Assembly (NCBI GenBank): GCA_030762935.1
Contig: CM060900.1
Coordinates: forward strand, 372,799,132-372,863,131
Reading direction: 5' to 3'
Length of the DNA: 64,000 nucleotides
Source of the DNA: Hymenopus coronatus
Taxonomy: Eukaryota; Arthropoda; Insecta; Mantodea; Hymenopodidae
This document shows positions 35,528-47,934 of this stretch, one piece after another. The notes below the pieces were generated by a model, which worked only from the letters and a program-made list of their open reading frames with translations, did no database searches and was not told the origin of the DNA. Every line of letters begins with the position of its first letter. The stretch's first letter is position 1. The position numbers and the translations under genes are program-made.

Positions 35528-36437
35528 GTAACGCAATCATTTGCAGAGGTGACATATGATTTATAACCTCCGATCATATTGTGGTACCTATATTGCTGTT
35601 TTAAATGCCTAGTAGGTACATACACATAACGGCAAGTTTTTTCCAGCTTGTGTGCGCGCCAAAAGAGCAACGAGTAATTCGCGAGTCAAAGGGGTCTGTC
35701 TGTCTGCAACATGCTATTCGGAACAGGATTGAGGGTAAGCTATCGTCACGGCTGAATCAGGTGTTCTAAATGAAGTGGCATGACACAAGTACTATGGTAT
35801 AAACTTTCCCCAGTGACTTATTGGCTACCACATTCCCATTCCAACACTCCTCCGAGTATTTTGGCTGAGTGCGCGCGTGTACTCATGTTCAGAGGAGTCA
35901 ACTTGGCATAATCTGTATAACAGTGTAATAAGTTATCTAGTTATGGATTTAAAACAAGAAATCAGTATGTTTATAGTTCTTGGTGTTATATTTCTGGAAA
36001 ATAATAATACCGTAAATTGTAAAGAAAGACCTAAGTTGTAGATATATTTATTAAACCAAATAAATCTTTGTATAGTTTCGTACCATATAGAACGTAACTA
36101 AATAAGGGATATAACTGCCATTCATTTCGTATTTCCTCACTTCTCACTTTTATTTGTGATTATATTATGTTTCTTTTATTGGAAGAAAAATCTAAGTTTC
36201 TAACACTATGTGTGCATACATTATTTAATTATTTAAATTAAAAGCATGTAACCTCTTTTAATGTATCTTTGCTTACTCTTCCAAAAACATTTTTGTGCAC
36301 CAAGTGTTGATATCAAATAAAATTACTACTTTCTATGCCCCTTACCTAACACGCAAAAGTTTTATTTTTCATTCAAAAATGCAATATCGTGAATTCACCA
36401 TAAATTCACTTTTTGAGGCTCCATCACAAAGGTAACC
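35528..36437. other. No gene recognised
   Basis: AT-rich, nothing recognisable. Confidence 0.4.
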
Positions 36438-37415
36438 ACAATAAAATCGGCTCTGTTGCATTCACGTGATCTTCTCTACTTTCTTTCGTGCAAAATATTT
36501 TTACAGACCGTTGATCATATATCTTGTTCAAGTTAATTCACTATAAACAGAAATTGCTTTTGGGATAAAGTGAATCCAGTAGACTCTAAGCGATAGTCAA
36601 AACCTTCTAAACCGGATCGCTCTATGATGGCTTTGAGCCTCCGTTCTCTTTGCATTGCCAAGAGAGAAAGAAAAATAAAAGAAAGATAAACGAAAGACAG
36701 AAAATTGGACTTCTCAATTTTAAAAAATATAATTATTAACTAATAACAAGGAATACCTCGAAAACTGTTAACTCTACAAAAATGCTAAATATAAGCTCTG
36801 CGCGTAACGAGATCTACATGTTTTGCTCAGTAAGATTTTGTCTGTCTTACGGTTTACCAGTTATAAGAAAATTTTAAAAAATGCCCTCCGAATGAAGAAA
36901 ACATATTATTTTAAAGTTCCAGATATGTTGTATCTGATACAAGTATATTAAATTGTGGAATTTAATCAAAATCGTTAGAGCCATTTCTTAGGCAGTCGAA
37001 AATGTCGAAAAAGGTTCCCTGTAAAGGGTAGTTTAGGACGGGAAATATATATATATATATACATACATACATAAATATGTATATTAATTTCCATATCGCA
37101 TCCTTGGAAGATTCCCAACGTAATACCCTTCGGTCTAGGTAGCTCTATTGGTTAGGCTCTGGCCTTCTGATCTCAAGGTCGCGGTCTCAAACCCGCCGAC
37201 CAATGATTTTTAAGTGTGCTTAAGAACGACAGCTCCATGTCAGTACATTTACTTGAATGTTAAAAAACTCCTGCGGGACCGAATTCTGGCACACGAGCGC
37301 CGCTGATATTATCTTGGCAATTGACAGTGTCGTTAACAAACAAATAATTTTAAATTTTGATTTTTGAATTTAATACCAATTTTGGTTCTAAACCGATGTT
37401 TTGTTTTTGTGTTAT
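36438..37415 (-). repeat. Rep1 copy N, split by an S5 SINE
   Basis: Inverted copy. 36438-37130 runs to 'gcatccttggaagattcccaa'. After the S5 insertion Rep1 resumes at about 37350-37415 ('taataccaattttgg', 'aaccgatgttttgtttttg'), the expected continuation in this orientation. Confidence 0.65.
37131..37345 (+). mobile_element. tRNA-derived SINE, family S5
   Basis: Head 'aggtagctctattggttagg' (box A-like) and 'aaggtcgcggtctcaaaccc' (box B-like), then 'gttaaaaaactcctgcggg' and 'ctgatattatcttggcaa', a body type I associate with insect SINEs. It is nested in Rep1 copy N. Confidence 0.65.
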
Positions 37416-38003
37416 CATTAGTAGTCATTTCAAAAGCAAAGCCCCCGGTATGAAGATAGACGTTAAAGGGGGCTATATAAGTGAAACAATACAAATATAG
37501 TAATGCACCTACTTATTCTACGTGGTAGAGAATGTAAAATCGGACTTTGCTGTAGAAAATCCACACGTCTTATGTCTTATGCCATTTTATGTCTACCGGT
37601 GAACAACAGAACCAGGTATAGGAATGTTTAAGCAATTGGCTTAAAATTACAGACACCAACGTTATGGCACAAATAATCCTGCGGTGATAATGATTTGAGT
37701 GTAGATAGCAAAGGCCAAGGATCGTTGACAGGCAGGTAAAACTGGCGCGAGTTCTGTCTGCAAACACCTAAAGATTATGAGGGACGAGGTTTGTTTGCTC
37801 CGTCCTCCCTACCTATAGTCCAGTGACGTTCCACATTATTTCCTTCCTCCCTGACTTTAGTGCTTAGAAATTCCTACGCCTGAGGATAACTAAAATTGTG
37901 CCGTCGAATAAAAGCCAACCTTTTAATTAATTGAACCATGTTTAAGACTGCAAAGTGTAGGTACATTTTTGCAGAATTCCTCTACTCCAAAATACACAGT
38001 ACG

Positions 38004-38005
<2 letters not shown>
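37416..38005. other. No gene recognised
   Basis: No coding motif. 'ctacgtggtagagaatg' near 37518 may be a Rep1 end remnant. Confidence 0.4.

Positions 38006-38063
<58 letters not shown>
38006..38063. repeat. (TA)n microsatellite
   Basis: Uninterrupted TA dinucleotides. Confidence 0.9.
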
Positions 38064-38164
38064 TCATATATTTCCTTGAAAGTGGTTGGGAATGTTTTGT
38101 ATCAGTTTAGGAATTGATACAACAAATAATATATACCTCGGTTATTCTGCAAGCAAATGGAAAT

Positions 38165-38415
38165 GGCGTGTTATTTATGCACGCTCTATAACTGCTGTGG
38201 TTCTCAGTGTCCCCTTCTATTCTGGGCGAGAAAGACCGCTTAATTTTGCTCAGAGCCTCTCTATCAGGCTTGAGGTTCTTTTACGTGCCATAAATCTACG
38301 ACACGGGACCAACGGCTTTACTTCCCTTCCGAAGGAAGCCATGCTAAGGATTTTGACGCCCGAAAAAATCCATCGTCCTCCGCCGGGTTTGAACCCGCAA
38401 GATGATGGGGGTGAA
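38165..38415 (-). mobile_element. tRNA-derived SINE, family S2
   Basis: Inverted copy with the best box B of the family (reverse complement of gggtttgaacccgc) and 'cttcccttccgaaggaagc'. The outer part of the tRNA head is missing. Confidence 0.75.
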
Positions 38416-38469
38416 GTATATAAATAAAAAACATTTTTTTTTCTTTACTAGACTTTTATATTGTCCTGC

Positions 38470-38840
38470 GACATGGCGCAGTGCGCTGGAGAGTGGTGTT
38501 CTGGTTCCCGGCCAGGAAATGCGCACGGAACTTAAAATCCGCACCCACAGCACTGGTGCCCACTCAGCATCGTGAGGAAAGTCATAAGCTGCGATAGGCA
38601 GCGATCCTGGCCACAATAGCCAACATTCCGGCTGAGAGATGCGTGATGGTGAGCCACATCACCTCCCCGTATCGGTAGGGAGATCGTCCACCTATGCCGT
38701 GCGTAAGTGGGCCTGAGACCAGCAGTCGGGATGGTAGCAAGGACAGTAGCGGCATGCGATTATAATTATAATTATTATTACTATATTTCTTTGCTTCTGG
38801 ATGAAATGGCTTCAAGGCCAAGGCGACAGCACTTATCAAA
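38470..38840. mobile_element. SINE-like GC-rich unit, family S7
   Basis: Starts with 'atggcgcagtgcgctgg', box A-like, and 'gttctggttcccgg'. The body includes 'gatggtgagccacatcacc' and ends in an (AATT)-rich tail near 38760. Single copy here, so classification rests on the head only. The minus-strand ORFs across it look incidental. Confidence 0.4.
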
Positions 38841-40205
38841 GAGCATAATCTGAATCATTAATCAGTGTCAATTGTGTAAGCGCATGTTCACTAAGAAGCA
38901 CAAGTAATAATGCAGACCGTGTTACGTTAACTTACTGTGTACGACTGGCTTTCGTTTGTATTATTTTTGTTGATTAAAGCCACCTATGTATATTTAAGAC
39001 TCTCAGGGTATGATTCATCATTCTTTGATACGAAAAATACTTCTTATAAAATATCATAAGGTTACACAACACGTCATCATTCAACAGCGAATTCGTTCCC
39101 AATGGATTTTATGCAATTGGGAACGCATAAATGATTAGACGAGACATTAACACGATTAAATACAGAGCTCATTAAACCACTCAATTTGTATCAAGGAAAA
39201 ATTGTTGTGTTATCATTAGGGGTGGTGACGTTTAACATTTAGAAATCAGAAATTTTGGATTTTCATTTGTACATTTAGCATTTTTTTTTTCTTTTATATA
39301 CTTGCAGTTTAGCATTTTATAGCATTTTAAAGAAAAACTTAAAGTTTAAGTTTCTCTAGCAAACAGCTAAGTATCCTTTAAAACATTAATATGAAATTAA
39401 GGTTACATTTGTAAAGGGTTGGTAGTGAGATAAAAATGCATAAATAAATGTTTTATTTAAATTAATATAGATCAAAGTAACACACAGACAAACAGAACAA
39501 ACTGATAAGGTCATATCGCAATACAGAAAAATATACAGAATACTGATAAAAAACAGTAATAAAATGTAAATACATAATAAGTCATACAAGTTCATGAATC
39601 AGCGACACTGTTGAATGAAGTCATTGGAAATGTGCTCCATTTTGCTCCTGTCCTTTGTGTTCTCTTGTGGGATATAATGAAATTGTGTTTACTGAAATAT
39701 CATACTATTGGTACGATTGTGAATCACCACTACTTGGGCAAACTCTTGAGTATTTGAGCTTAACAGCCATGGGCTTTTGCGGACATTCAAAATACTTATT
39801 TTATGTATAGTTTATACAATGCAGGAATGAAAATATTTCTATTTTTTAAGAAAAACTGCCCATAAATAACAAAAATAAATAAATACATAAATAAATCAAA
39901 TAAAATGGCACATTGCTTTTACCTGAGCTAAAACTCTTTTAAATCTATTGAAAAAAAGTTACCAACCCCTTACGAGGAAAAAAAAAAAAAAAGAAGGATT
40001 TGTCAAGTTTTCTTCCATCTGGTTGCTTATGGTAGGATTAGGATATTTAAGTATTTAACGGGGAACACCTCGCACACTGCATCACCATAGTGGACGTACT
40101 GTAGTTACAGCTCCTTGAGGAACGGATGAAGTGAAGGAGACATAGATGGGAGCAGGCAGACAGTTCACAGAGGCGCGCAGAAGTCATGACGTTTCCAAGG
40201 CTGAA
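38841..40205. other. No gene recognised
   Basis: AT-rich, with an A-run at 39980-39993; no coding motif. Confidence 0.4.
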
Positions 40206-40365
40206 CACCCATGCGCAGAAGGGCGGCGCAGTGAACCTGGAAGCCGAAACAGCACTCTCGGGCGTTCACGATGAGAAAACTTTTCACCCATGCGCAGAAG
40301 GGCGGCGCAGTGAACCTGGAAGCCGAAACAGCACTCTCGGGCGTTCACGATGAGAAAACTTTTCA
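40206..40365. repeat. Perfect 79-bp tandem duplication
   Basis: The unit beginning 'cacccatgcgcagaaggg' at 40206 is repeated from 40285 without a visible mismatch to 40365. It is GC-rich and lies in otherwise AT-rich DNA. Confidence 0.9.
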
Positions 40366-40434
40366 GAGCTCAAGCAACTGCACCATCTGCCGGGCACCAC
40401 CGACACTGCAGCACTTCTGAAACACGAAAGGGGA

Positions 40435-40615
40435 ATGATCAAACGAAATAAAACTGAATGAGGGAAAGGAGAAATGAGGTGGAATACCCCACTCCGCATT
40501 CGCCTTGGCAGCCAGGGAAAAAACACGAAAAACCCCATGGACAAAGTGGGCGTCGTCGGGAATCGAAACCACCACCTTCCGAATGTGAACCTCACACGAT
40601 GTGACTGTTTAACGT
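40435..40615 (-). mobile_element. SINE-like unit with tRNA-like head, family S8
   Basis: Inverted. The reverse complement of 'gtcgggaatcgaaaccacc' gives box B-like ggtttcgattcccgac. The body has 'ttggcagccagggaaa' and 'aaaaccccatggacaaagtgg'. A weaker relative lies at 6060-6240. Confidence 0.5.
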
Positions 40616-40664
40616 TGCGTTGCAAATAGCACACATTCTATAATAATATTTTTTCATTTTGATT

Positions 40665-41735
40665 TTTAAGTCTTCATTTGAAGAATCTGATGTTTTCCAT
40701 TCACATTACGTCCTCTACCTATTCTGTGATAAAATATCCTTACAAAAGCGTATTTGTCCGCCTCAGTAGTGTGGCGGTGGTGTGTCTGCCTCACATTCAA
40801 GAGGTCACGAATTTGAATCTCGCTTGGAGTGAGTTACCCGGATAAGGTTTTTTAGGTACCCTGAAAAGACAAAGATGGAGTAGCATTATGCTCCACGGAC
40901 CCCGAGATTATTTGAGCATCATTTCATAGATTTCATTCATCGTCCGATATGACTTGCCAGGCTAAAGGGCGTTAAGCTAAAAGAAAATTAAATAAAGAAT
41001 AAAAATATTCTTCTATCTACTGCATGTTAATCGAGATAAACATTAACAGAAATTGGCTTATTACTTGTAATTAGAAGGGAAATAAAGGAACACATTAGCT
41101 AAAGCAACAGCCAAATCTTTTAAAAGCTGTCGCTATGCGATTGTCATTGAAATTAGGTTCTCTTTCCATGTCGGGAATAAAGCAAAAGAGATATGACACG
41201 CATGAGGGTTTTCCGTTTGCGAAAAGCTTTAAGTTTTTAAATTTGAAACCAATAACAGGAAATAAATCTGAATTGGTTAGCTCTGTCAAAAAAGATATAT
41301 ATTCAGGATATAATTTTATTTGCAATGTAAAAAGTTACGGCCATTTTTTGGAAAATTGAAATTTGAAAAAAAAAAAAATGTTCCATATAAACGGTAGTTT
41401 AGGGTGGGGAGTTCTTCTGAAAATCTTCGTGTCGCATTCTTGAAAGATACTAAACATAAATACCTAATTTGGTATTTAACCGACTTTTCGTTTTTGAGTA
41501 ATACTATCCTCCCTCCCTCTCTCTCCCTCCATATATATACACACACACGCACGCGCGCGCGCAAACTGGCCTTTTTCTGTAAATATGTTTCTTTTGAATT
41601 CAGGCGTCTTCAAAACATATACTTTGGGTAAAATCTCGGTGCCAAATTTTTTAGTGGAATAGAATTTATACTTTACCTGCTATATACATTGTGCATATGC
41701 GTCAGAGAAATTAAAGAGGCCATGAATTGAAACAT
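40665..41735 (-). repeat. Rep1 copy O, split by an S6 SINE
   Basis: Inverted copy. 40665-40757 and 41001-41735 are contiguous in other copies ('aaaatatccttacaaaag', then 'attcttctatctactgcatg'). The internal microsatellite site holds 'acacacacacgcacgcgcgc' at 41539-41560. Confidence 0.75.
40758..41000 (+). mobile_element. tRNA-derived SINE, family S6
   Basis: Head 'ctcagtagtgtggcggtggt' and 'cacgaatttgaatctcgc' (boxes A and B). The body contains 'ttacccggataaggtttttt' and 'agggcgttaagctaaa', with an A-rich tail. It is inserted in Rep1 copy O. Confidence 0.7.
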
Positions 41736-42057
41736 GTCTATGGGTAAGCAACCATTCTTCGGCACAGAGCATAAACTTAATAACTCACCACACAACTGAT
41801 GTGCAAACTGGCAGAAACAGCCCTCCAACTGGGTAATTAATTTACTAGTTGTGACCTGAGTCACAACTTTAACCTGATGCACTGCGTCTTTAGGATAGCA
41901 ACTGCAATTACATTTCATTTGCCCAAAAATTCAGATTTCAAAATAACTTGACCTTTTTAAATAAGTATAATGAACAAGTAACACGAATTATGTTAATTTG
42001 TCGAATAACAAGAAACATCTCGTTTTTTTCGCGTTACCTTTCATCATTGCAGGTTTT
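41736..42057. other. No gene recognised
   Basis: AT-rich spacer. Confidence 0.4.
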
Positions 42058-42200
42058 TAGTGTCTAGCGTCCGCTTTTACTACCTATGGCACCGCAGCCG
42101 ATCACACTGATGATACTTGGAATGAAGATGGAGCACCGGTGGAATGCGATAGTGGCAGAAACCTCGGCCCTGCACCGCTTTGTCCACCATAAATCCCACA
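42058..42200 (-). mobile_element. tRNA-derived SINE, family S1, headless fragment
   Basis: Same body as 50362-50585 in the same orientation ('actacctatggcaccgcag', 'aatgaagatggagcaccgg', 'ccgctttgtccaccat'). It lacks the tRNA-like head and is therefore 5'-truncated. Confidence 0.75.
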
Positions 42201-42224
42201 GGTTCCAGAATGGTACTAATAAAC

Positions 42225-43135
42225 ACAATTGAAGTTTCTAAAGAATAAAAATCTGATTTCTCCACTCACATTACTTTCTCTACCTATTCTGCAACAAATT
42301 AGTCTCACAAAAACTTATTGTTCTATCTCATGCTAATCGAAATAAACATTCCGAAATAGTTTTATTACTTAAATCCATTTAAATAGAAGGGGAAAAGGGA
42401 ATACACTAGTCGAATCTTATAAAAACCGGTAGCTATGTGCTCCATTGAAATTTCATTAGCTTTGCATGACCAGTAAGATAACATTGGATTATGACTTCCC
42501 ATTTGAGAAAAGTGTTAAGTATTCGAAATTTCACAATCAAATAATAAGGAGTATCTCGAAAATGATTAGCTCTACAAAAGCTGTATGTGACACTATTCTG
42601 TGTTTTAGTGAGATCTATATTTTTTGTTTGGTAAGTTTTTGTCCATCTCTTACGTTTTATCGGTTGTGCAAAACTCATCTAGAGTAAAGAGAACTTCAGA
42701 AGCCATTTTCAAGAAATTCAGGAGATACATTTTATTTGTTATGTAAACGTGTAGAATATATGGCTTTTTAGTGAAAATCATTACAGCACTTTTAGAGAAA
42801 ATCGAAAATTCCTAAAGTTCTTCTATGTAAAGGACAGTTAGCACGGGGGGGGGGGATTTTCTCCAAAATCTTCGTGTTGCATCCTTGGAAGATACTAAAC
42901 TTAAATGCTATGTTTGATATTTGACGGACTTTTCGCTTTTGAGTTATGCTATCCACACACGCATACACACAACACACACCCGCACGCGCGAGCACGAGTC
43001 TTCTAAAAATGTTCCTTTTTATCCAGAGGCTCTCAAAACCTGTAATGCCGGTGAAATTTCGATATCTATTTTAATGGGATTCAATACCTTCTCCGCCTAT
43101 GCACGTACAAAGTACTTCGTAGCGAGCGTAAAATA
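42225..43135 (-). repeat. Rep1 copy P
   Basis: Inverted near-complete copy from 'ctccactcacattactttctc' to 'gcacgtacaaagtacttcg'. The internal microsatellite site has 'acacacaacacacacccgc'. Confidence 0.75.
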
Positions 43136-45049
43136 GGTGAAAAAGGGTTATTTATAAAAAAACAAGAAAATTACAAAAATAAAAAATGGAAACTTCAGAG
43201 AGCGGTGCGATCTTTGTATCATAAGAATGATGACCTGCGCTATTGCCAATTCACCCTCCAGTATTCAAAATTTGAAAACTTTTCTTGTTAACTGTTGATT
43301 TGAAAAATAGGTTAAACATGTGCTAGTGACTTTAATCATAATTTAATAGTTTTGCTAGTTTTAAGTTTAGATTTTCCAGATTTGAGCTGAATTTCAGTGC
43401 GCAGTTTGTGTAACGCATTTGAAAATGACGGATAATTTCTTTCTTCTATATGAGCCCACAACAGAGAAAACTGTTGCTTGCCTCCGAATTTCTCTAATAA
43501 TATTGTGTTACATTGTCTGTTTGATAATATTTCTAGACATAATAAATTGTGACAAATGCAAAATGATTAAAGTTTATAGGTATTTAGAAAAACTGCATGT
43601 GCAGATGTTCTGTCCGTAAAATTGGTAATTGTAGGTATATAGTGGAAGTTATGAATTTGTAAATTGTTGATCCTCTCCTAGAAATTAGAATGCACTTTGT
43701 TTAGAGACACCACTGCACATATGCCTGTTGTATCTGTAGCATCACAAAAAGGAAATGATCCGCAACATTGAAAGTAATTTCCACGATGGTGGGCGAAACT
43801 TCCAGATTAAAAAAAAAAGAAAAAAAAAAAAAAAGAGACGTATATTACTTTTAAATCCACAGCCGAAGTACTTTTCAACCTTCAAAATTGATTAAATTCA
43901 AACGGAATTACTAAACATTTACACAGAAGTGCGCATTTCTAAATACTGTATTTATTTATCTATCCAATAGGTAAATTTCCATTCTGTTTAGACGTGGATT
44001 ATATTTGTTTATTTTGTGTTTATATGTGCCATTCACTAACAATATGCCAAATATTATTAGGATAAAGAGCACATTTGAATATATGTAGACAGATAATTAA
44101 TAGGTAGCATAAATACAGGATGGGAGGTGAATAAATGCGAATATTTGTATCAGCGTTTGAAGACGATATGATGATCCAGTATTTGCAGTTTTTTCGCTAT
44201 TTTTTAAAAAATTATGTTTTCGGGGAAAATCTCACGATGTTTTTAGGATGGCTATTTTCTCTATCTCAGACGTTCAGTTTTCACCTAATATGATACACGG
44301 TTGACCCTACTATGCTCTCTACCCTTTTTCCAGCCCGACTATAGGTGGAATGATGTATGTAAACACAGAAGAGATAGAGCTCAGGGCTGTTCAAAACATA
44401 TTAGACCATGAAATTTGCGCTTCATTTATGATAATATTATTAGTAAGAGGACAAATACACAAATGTACAAATAACTCTTATGCTTTATGCGCATTTTTCT
44501 CTACTAAATATCGAATTATTCTTTGCACCTATTGGTCTCCCATTTGCATACTGTTACTTTTTAAAGCTAAATTCGAGACAAGAATTTTTAAATAAGTATA
44601 TTTATACGTGGGAAGGTTGCAAACCTAAGCCACTCCACTTATGATCATCTTATTTATTCAATCTATTCAAATTTCAGCGTAATTCTAAGTGGCAGTTACT
44701 TGAATATTGGCCCCAATATCTTAAGAATATCACTAAAGTATGTATTTCCCATTATCTGTCAATGATTGATGTAGCTACTCACCAGAAGCCGTGTCACAAA
44801 TTCTATCTTTTAGGTGAATTGTATAGCCTGGAATATTAAATGTTTCGTTGGATATAAAGTGGGTTTCCGTGATATTCCTATATCCAAAGTGTTAAGCCGT
44901 AAGCGTAGCATTACTTACTGTCTTCAGATCTGTACAATTTCCATACGAAAGTGGGACAATCTGCTTCTTTGCAGAGAGACATGTTATCTACAGTTACGCA
45001 TTTTAAAGTTAAATGATGTTTTAATTAACATGTGAACTGCAGAAAATTA
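43136..45049. other. No gene recognised
   Basis: AT-rich with several short ORFs. The piece 43160-43240 repeats 10960-11040. The part 44814-45035 could be a decayed start of the LINE endonuclease that follows, but I cannot show it. Confidence 0.35.
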
Positions 45050-47590
45050 TAGGCGAATAGTACACGATGAAACACTGCTTCCCAACATCAAAAAATTAGA
45101 AATTATAGGCATTAAGATTCAATCCAGCAACAACTGCAGTGACATCGCTCTTCTTTGTGCTTACAAACCTCCATCATACTCACCGAATGTCTCTTACCTG
45201 TCACTACTCTGTCTTGATATTGGTTCAGTACTCTTATTGGGCGATCTAAGCTGTAAACATACAGCATGGGGCTGTCGAACAACCAATCCAAATGGACGTT
45301 TTCTTTATGACTTAATGCACACAAAAACGTACACATTCTGGCACCAAATGAACCAACGTATTACCCCTATAATCCAACAGTTTCTGCTGACATTCGACAT
45401 AACATTACACAAAAATATGCATTTTCCAATTTTCACCACATGCTTGACTGAACTTGACTCATACCATTGCCCAGTTCTGGTTACTTTTAAATTACAGCTT
45501 ATTCCAACAGTCCATAAACCTCGTCTAATAAATGGATTTGTTAACAGGGAAATATTTCAATCTAATTTGGACACCGCATTAACTTCCGCATACCATCTAG
45601 CAACAGCAGAGGAAATTGATAAGGATATCGAGCATTTTACAGACACCATCTGCAGAAGCATCAAAAAGTCAACAAACCCCTACATCGTTGAGGATAGCCT
45701 TTTTTGCTACCTTAAGATATTATCAAAGTAATACAAAACAAAAAACAAAACAAAAAAAACAACACAAGGTTAGAAGAGAATGGCAACGGACAGGCAATCA
45801 TAGCAGCGAAGAAGACTCAATGGACTCTATACAGATAGGACTAAAGTCGAACAGCATCGTCTTAATCCGTATCAACCCTGTCCATTCTCTCTTTCCCCTT
45901 CAGATAACTCCCTCTGGCAAACAACAAAATGGATCTTACGAGAGACAACTACATCCCTGCTCTCCAAGTGTACACCGATGTATACACCGATTCTCCATCT
46001 AAGTGTTATGTTTTTGCTACCTACCATGAAGAAACAAGCTCCCAACAAAGTTCGCAACGATGGGAAAATGAACTATATGAAAACATTCACAAACCAACTG
46101 ACTCGAACAGGATATCAAATATATATCCACATTAATTGATATTCCTCGTTCAAAAACTTCCAGGTCATGATATAACCTAACATTGTTCTAAAAAAAATTA
46201 CCAAGAAGGCACTTGTACGATTAACTGGAATTTTCAACGTCTCATTAACAATTTGCTATCTTGGTCGATCGTGGAACTGGCTGAAACTACTCTGTTTCAG
46301 AAACCAAAGAAGCCAAAATACGTGCCATCTAGCTATCAACCAATTAGTCTGCTTCCTATGTAATCAAAATTATTTGAAAACGTTGTACTCAAACGACTAC
46401 CATGAAAATAATAGCATTCCAGCATTTAAGTTTGGTTTTCGTCCACAACAATCAACTGTTCACCAATTTATAAGATTTACTGAATGCATCAGAAAAGGCT
46501 TTGAAGCAAAACAATACACTGTCGCTGTTTTTCTCGACTTGCGACTTGGTCTACTTGTCTACTGTTAAATCCATATAGAATTGGAAATCCTAACTATTTA
46601 ATTAAGATAATTCAAAGCATTCTCACAAAGCCAATTTCTAGTGCGAATTGTAGGTTATACATCAACTACTCGATCAATTACAGCTGGAGTACCACAATAC
46701 TCAATTTTAGCACCGATTGTTTAATATATGGAATTACGATCTTCCGAAAATTCCCATATCTCTACAGCTGTGTATGCAGATGATACTACTTTGTTTTCAC
46801 AGCAATATAAATGCAGCCATCATCAGTCAACTACATTCATCCCTATCTCTTCTAATTGAATGGTTCACCCTTGGTGTAATGTATTAAACTCCGTCAAGAC
46901 CAAATCTAAAATATTCTCTCTAAGACACTTTCACGACCCACCTTTATTATCTCTTTTAAGTACACAACTACATTGGCTCCCTTTAGAAACCGCAGCAAAG
47001 TATCTTGGCATATTACTTAACACAAAATTAAACTGAAATTCTAAAATATTATAAAAAGCAATACTTGCCAACACCAGGTTAAAACAACTGTATCCTCTAA
47101 TCAACAGGTACTCAAAGCGGGGCTTGAATGCTCAATTCTTCTATGTAAATCATTAGTACGTCTACTTCTCTCATACATTGCCCTTGTATGGAGCACAGCT
47201 AGCAAAACTCACATTCATCGGTTACAAGCCATGAAAAAAATAAAAAATCCTACGAAAAGCCAGAGACGCTCCTTGGTTTGTTAGAAACAGTCAACTTTAT
47301 CAGGGACTTGGAATTCTCCCTCTACAGGAATATATTAAATCCCTCTCAAAATCATTCTTCATCAAAATATCTACAGTACCTGGAATTCGCACTACAACTT
47401 TAGAACAAGAAGCCTTCAAATAAATAAACTGAAAAGAAAATTCCTTCAAAATCTGCTCAGTGATTCCGAATACAATAATCTCACATAATCTTTAAGATCA
47501 CACGTTTACCATAAAATTTTTCATACGCACTGATTGATTACATCAACCGTTATCATTGTAAATAATTCTATACTTCTATGTTTTATGTAT
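45050..47590 (+). mobile_element. Jockey-type LINE, ORF2 remnant
   Basis: Endonuclease part 45060-45490: the frame gives IKKLEIIGIKIQ, LLCAYKPPSYSP, LLLGDLSCKHTAWGC (the 'GDLNAKH..W' motif with Asn replaced by Ser) and LDSYHCPVLVTF ('SDHLPV' region, altered). Linker 45500-45720. Reverse transcriptase in broken frames from ~46150, with FKFGFRPQQSTVHQF ('FGFR..hST..Q', ~46430), YADDTTLF at ~46768 (catalytic box intact) and KYLGILLN at ~47000. Then come the C-terminal parts to ~47500 and a (TA)n(GT)n tract. Many stops and shifts, so inactive. ORF1 is not seen on this strand. Jockey clade by motif style. Confidence 0.7.
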
Positions 47591-47591
47591 A

Positions 47592-47593
<2 letters not shown>

Positions 47594-47673
<80 letters not shown>
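47594..47673. repeat. (TA)n(GT)n compound microsatellite
   Basis: About 20 TA followed by about 18 GT dinucleotides, directly after the LINE remnant. Confidence 0.95.
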
Positions 47674-47679
<6 letters not shown>

Positions 47680-47875
47680 AGTCTTTAGCTCTATTTGGTA
47701 GCGTAACGTCATAGTCGTGTCATTCTCTTGTGCGTGTGTATCTCCGAGCTTAGTAAGCCGTCTCTCAAGAAAATCCATGGTACATTGCATTTGGGCATTC
47801 CCATAGTTTTCATTAGTTTCCCCATGGCCATGCAATCTTTATTTTGTCTGTTTGCTTGAATCTGAGGGGCGAGCT

Positions 47876-47931
47876 ATATCTATATCTATATATATATATA
47901 TATATATATATCTGTGTGTGTGTGTGTGTCC
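47876..47931. repeat. (TA)n(GT)n compound microsatellite
   Basis: Second TA/GT compound tract within 300 bp of the first, in the same order. Confidence 0.9.
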
Positions 47932-47934
47932 TTA

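Noticed and set aside
40284..40634. 116-codon minus-strand ORF
   Set aside because: It spans half of a tandem duplication and a SINE-like unit, so the frame is incidental.
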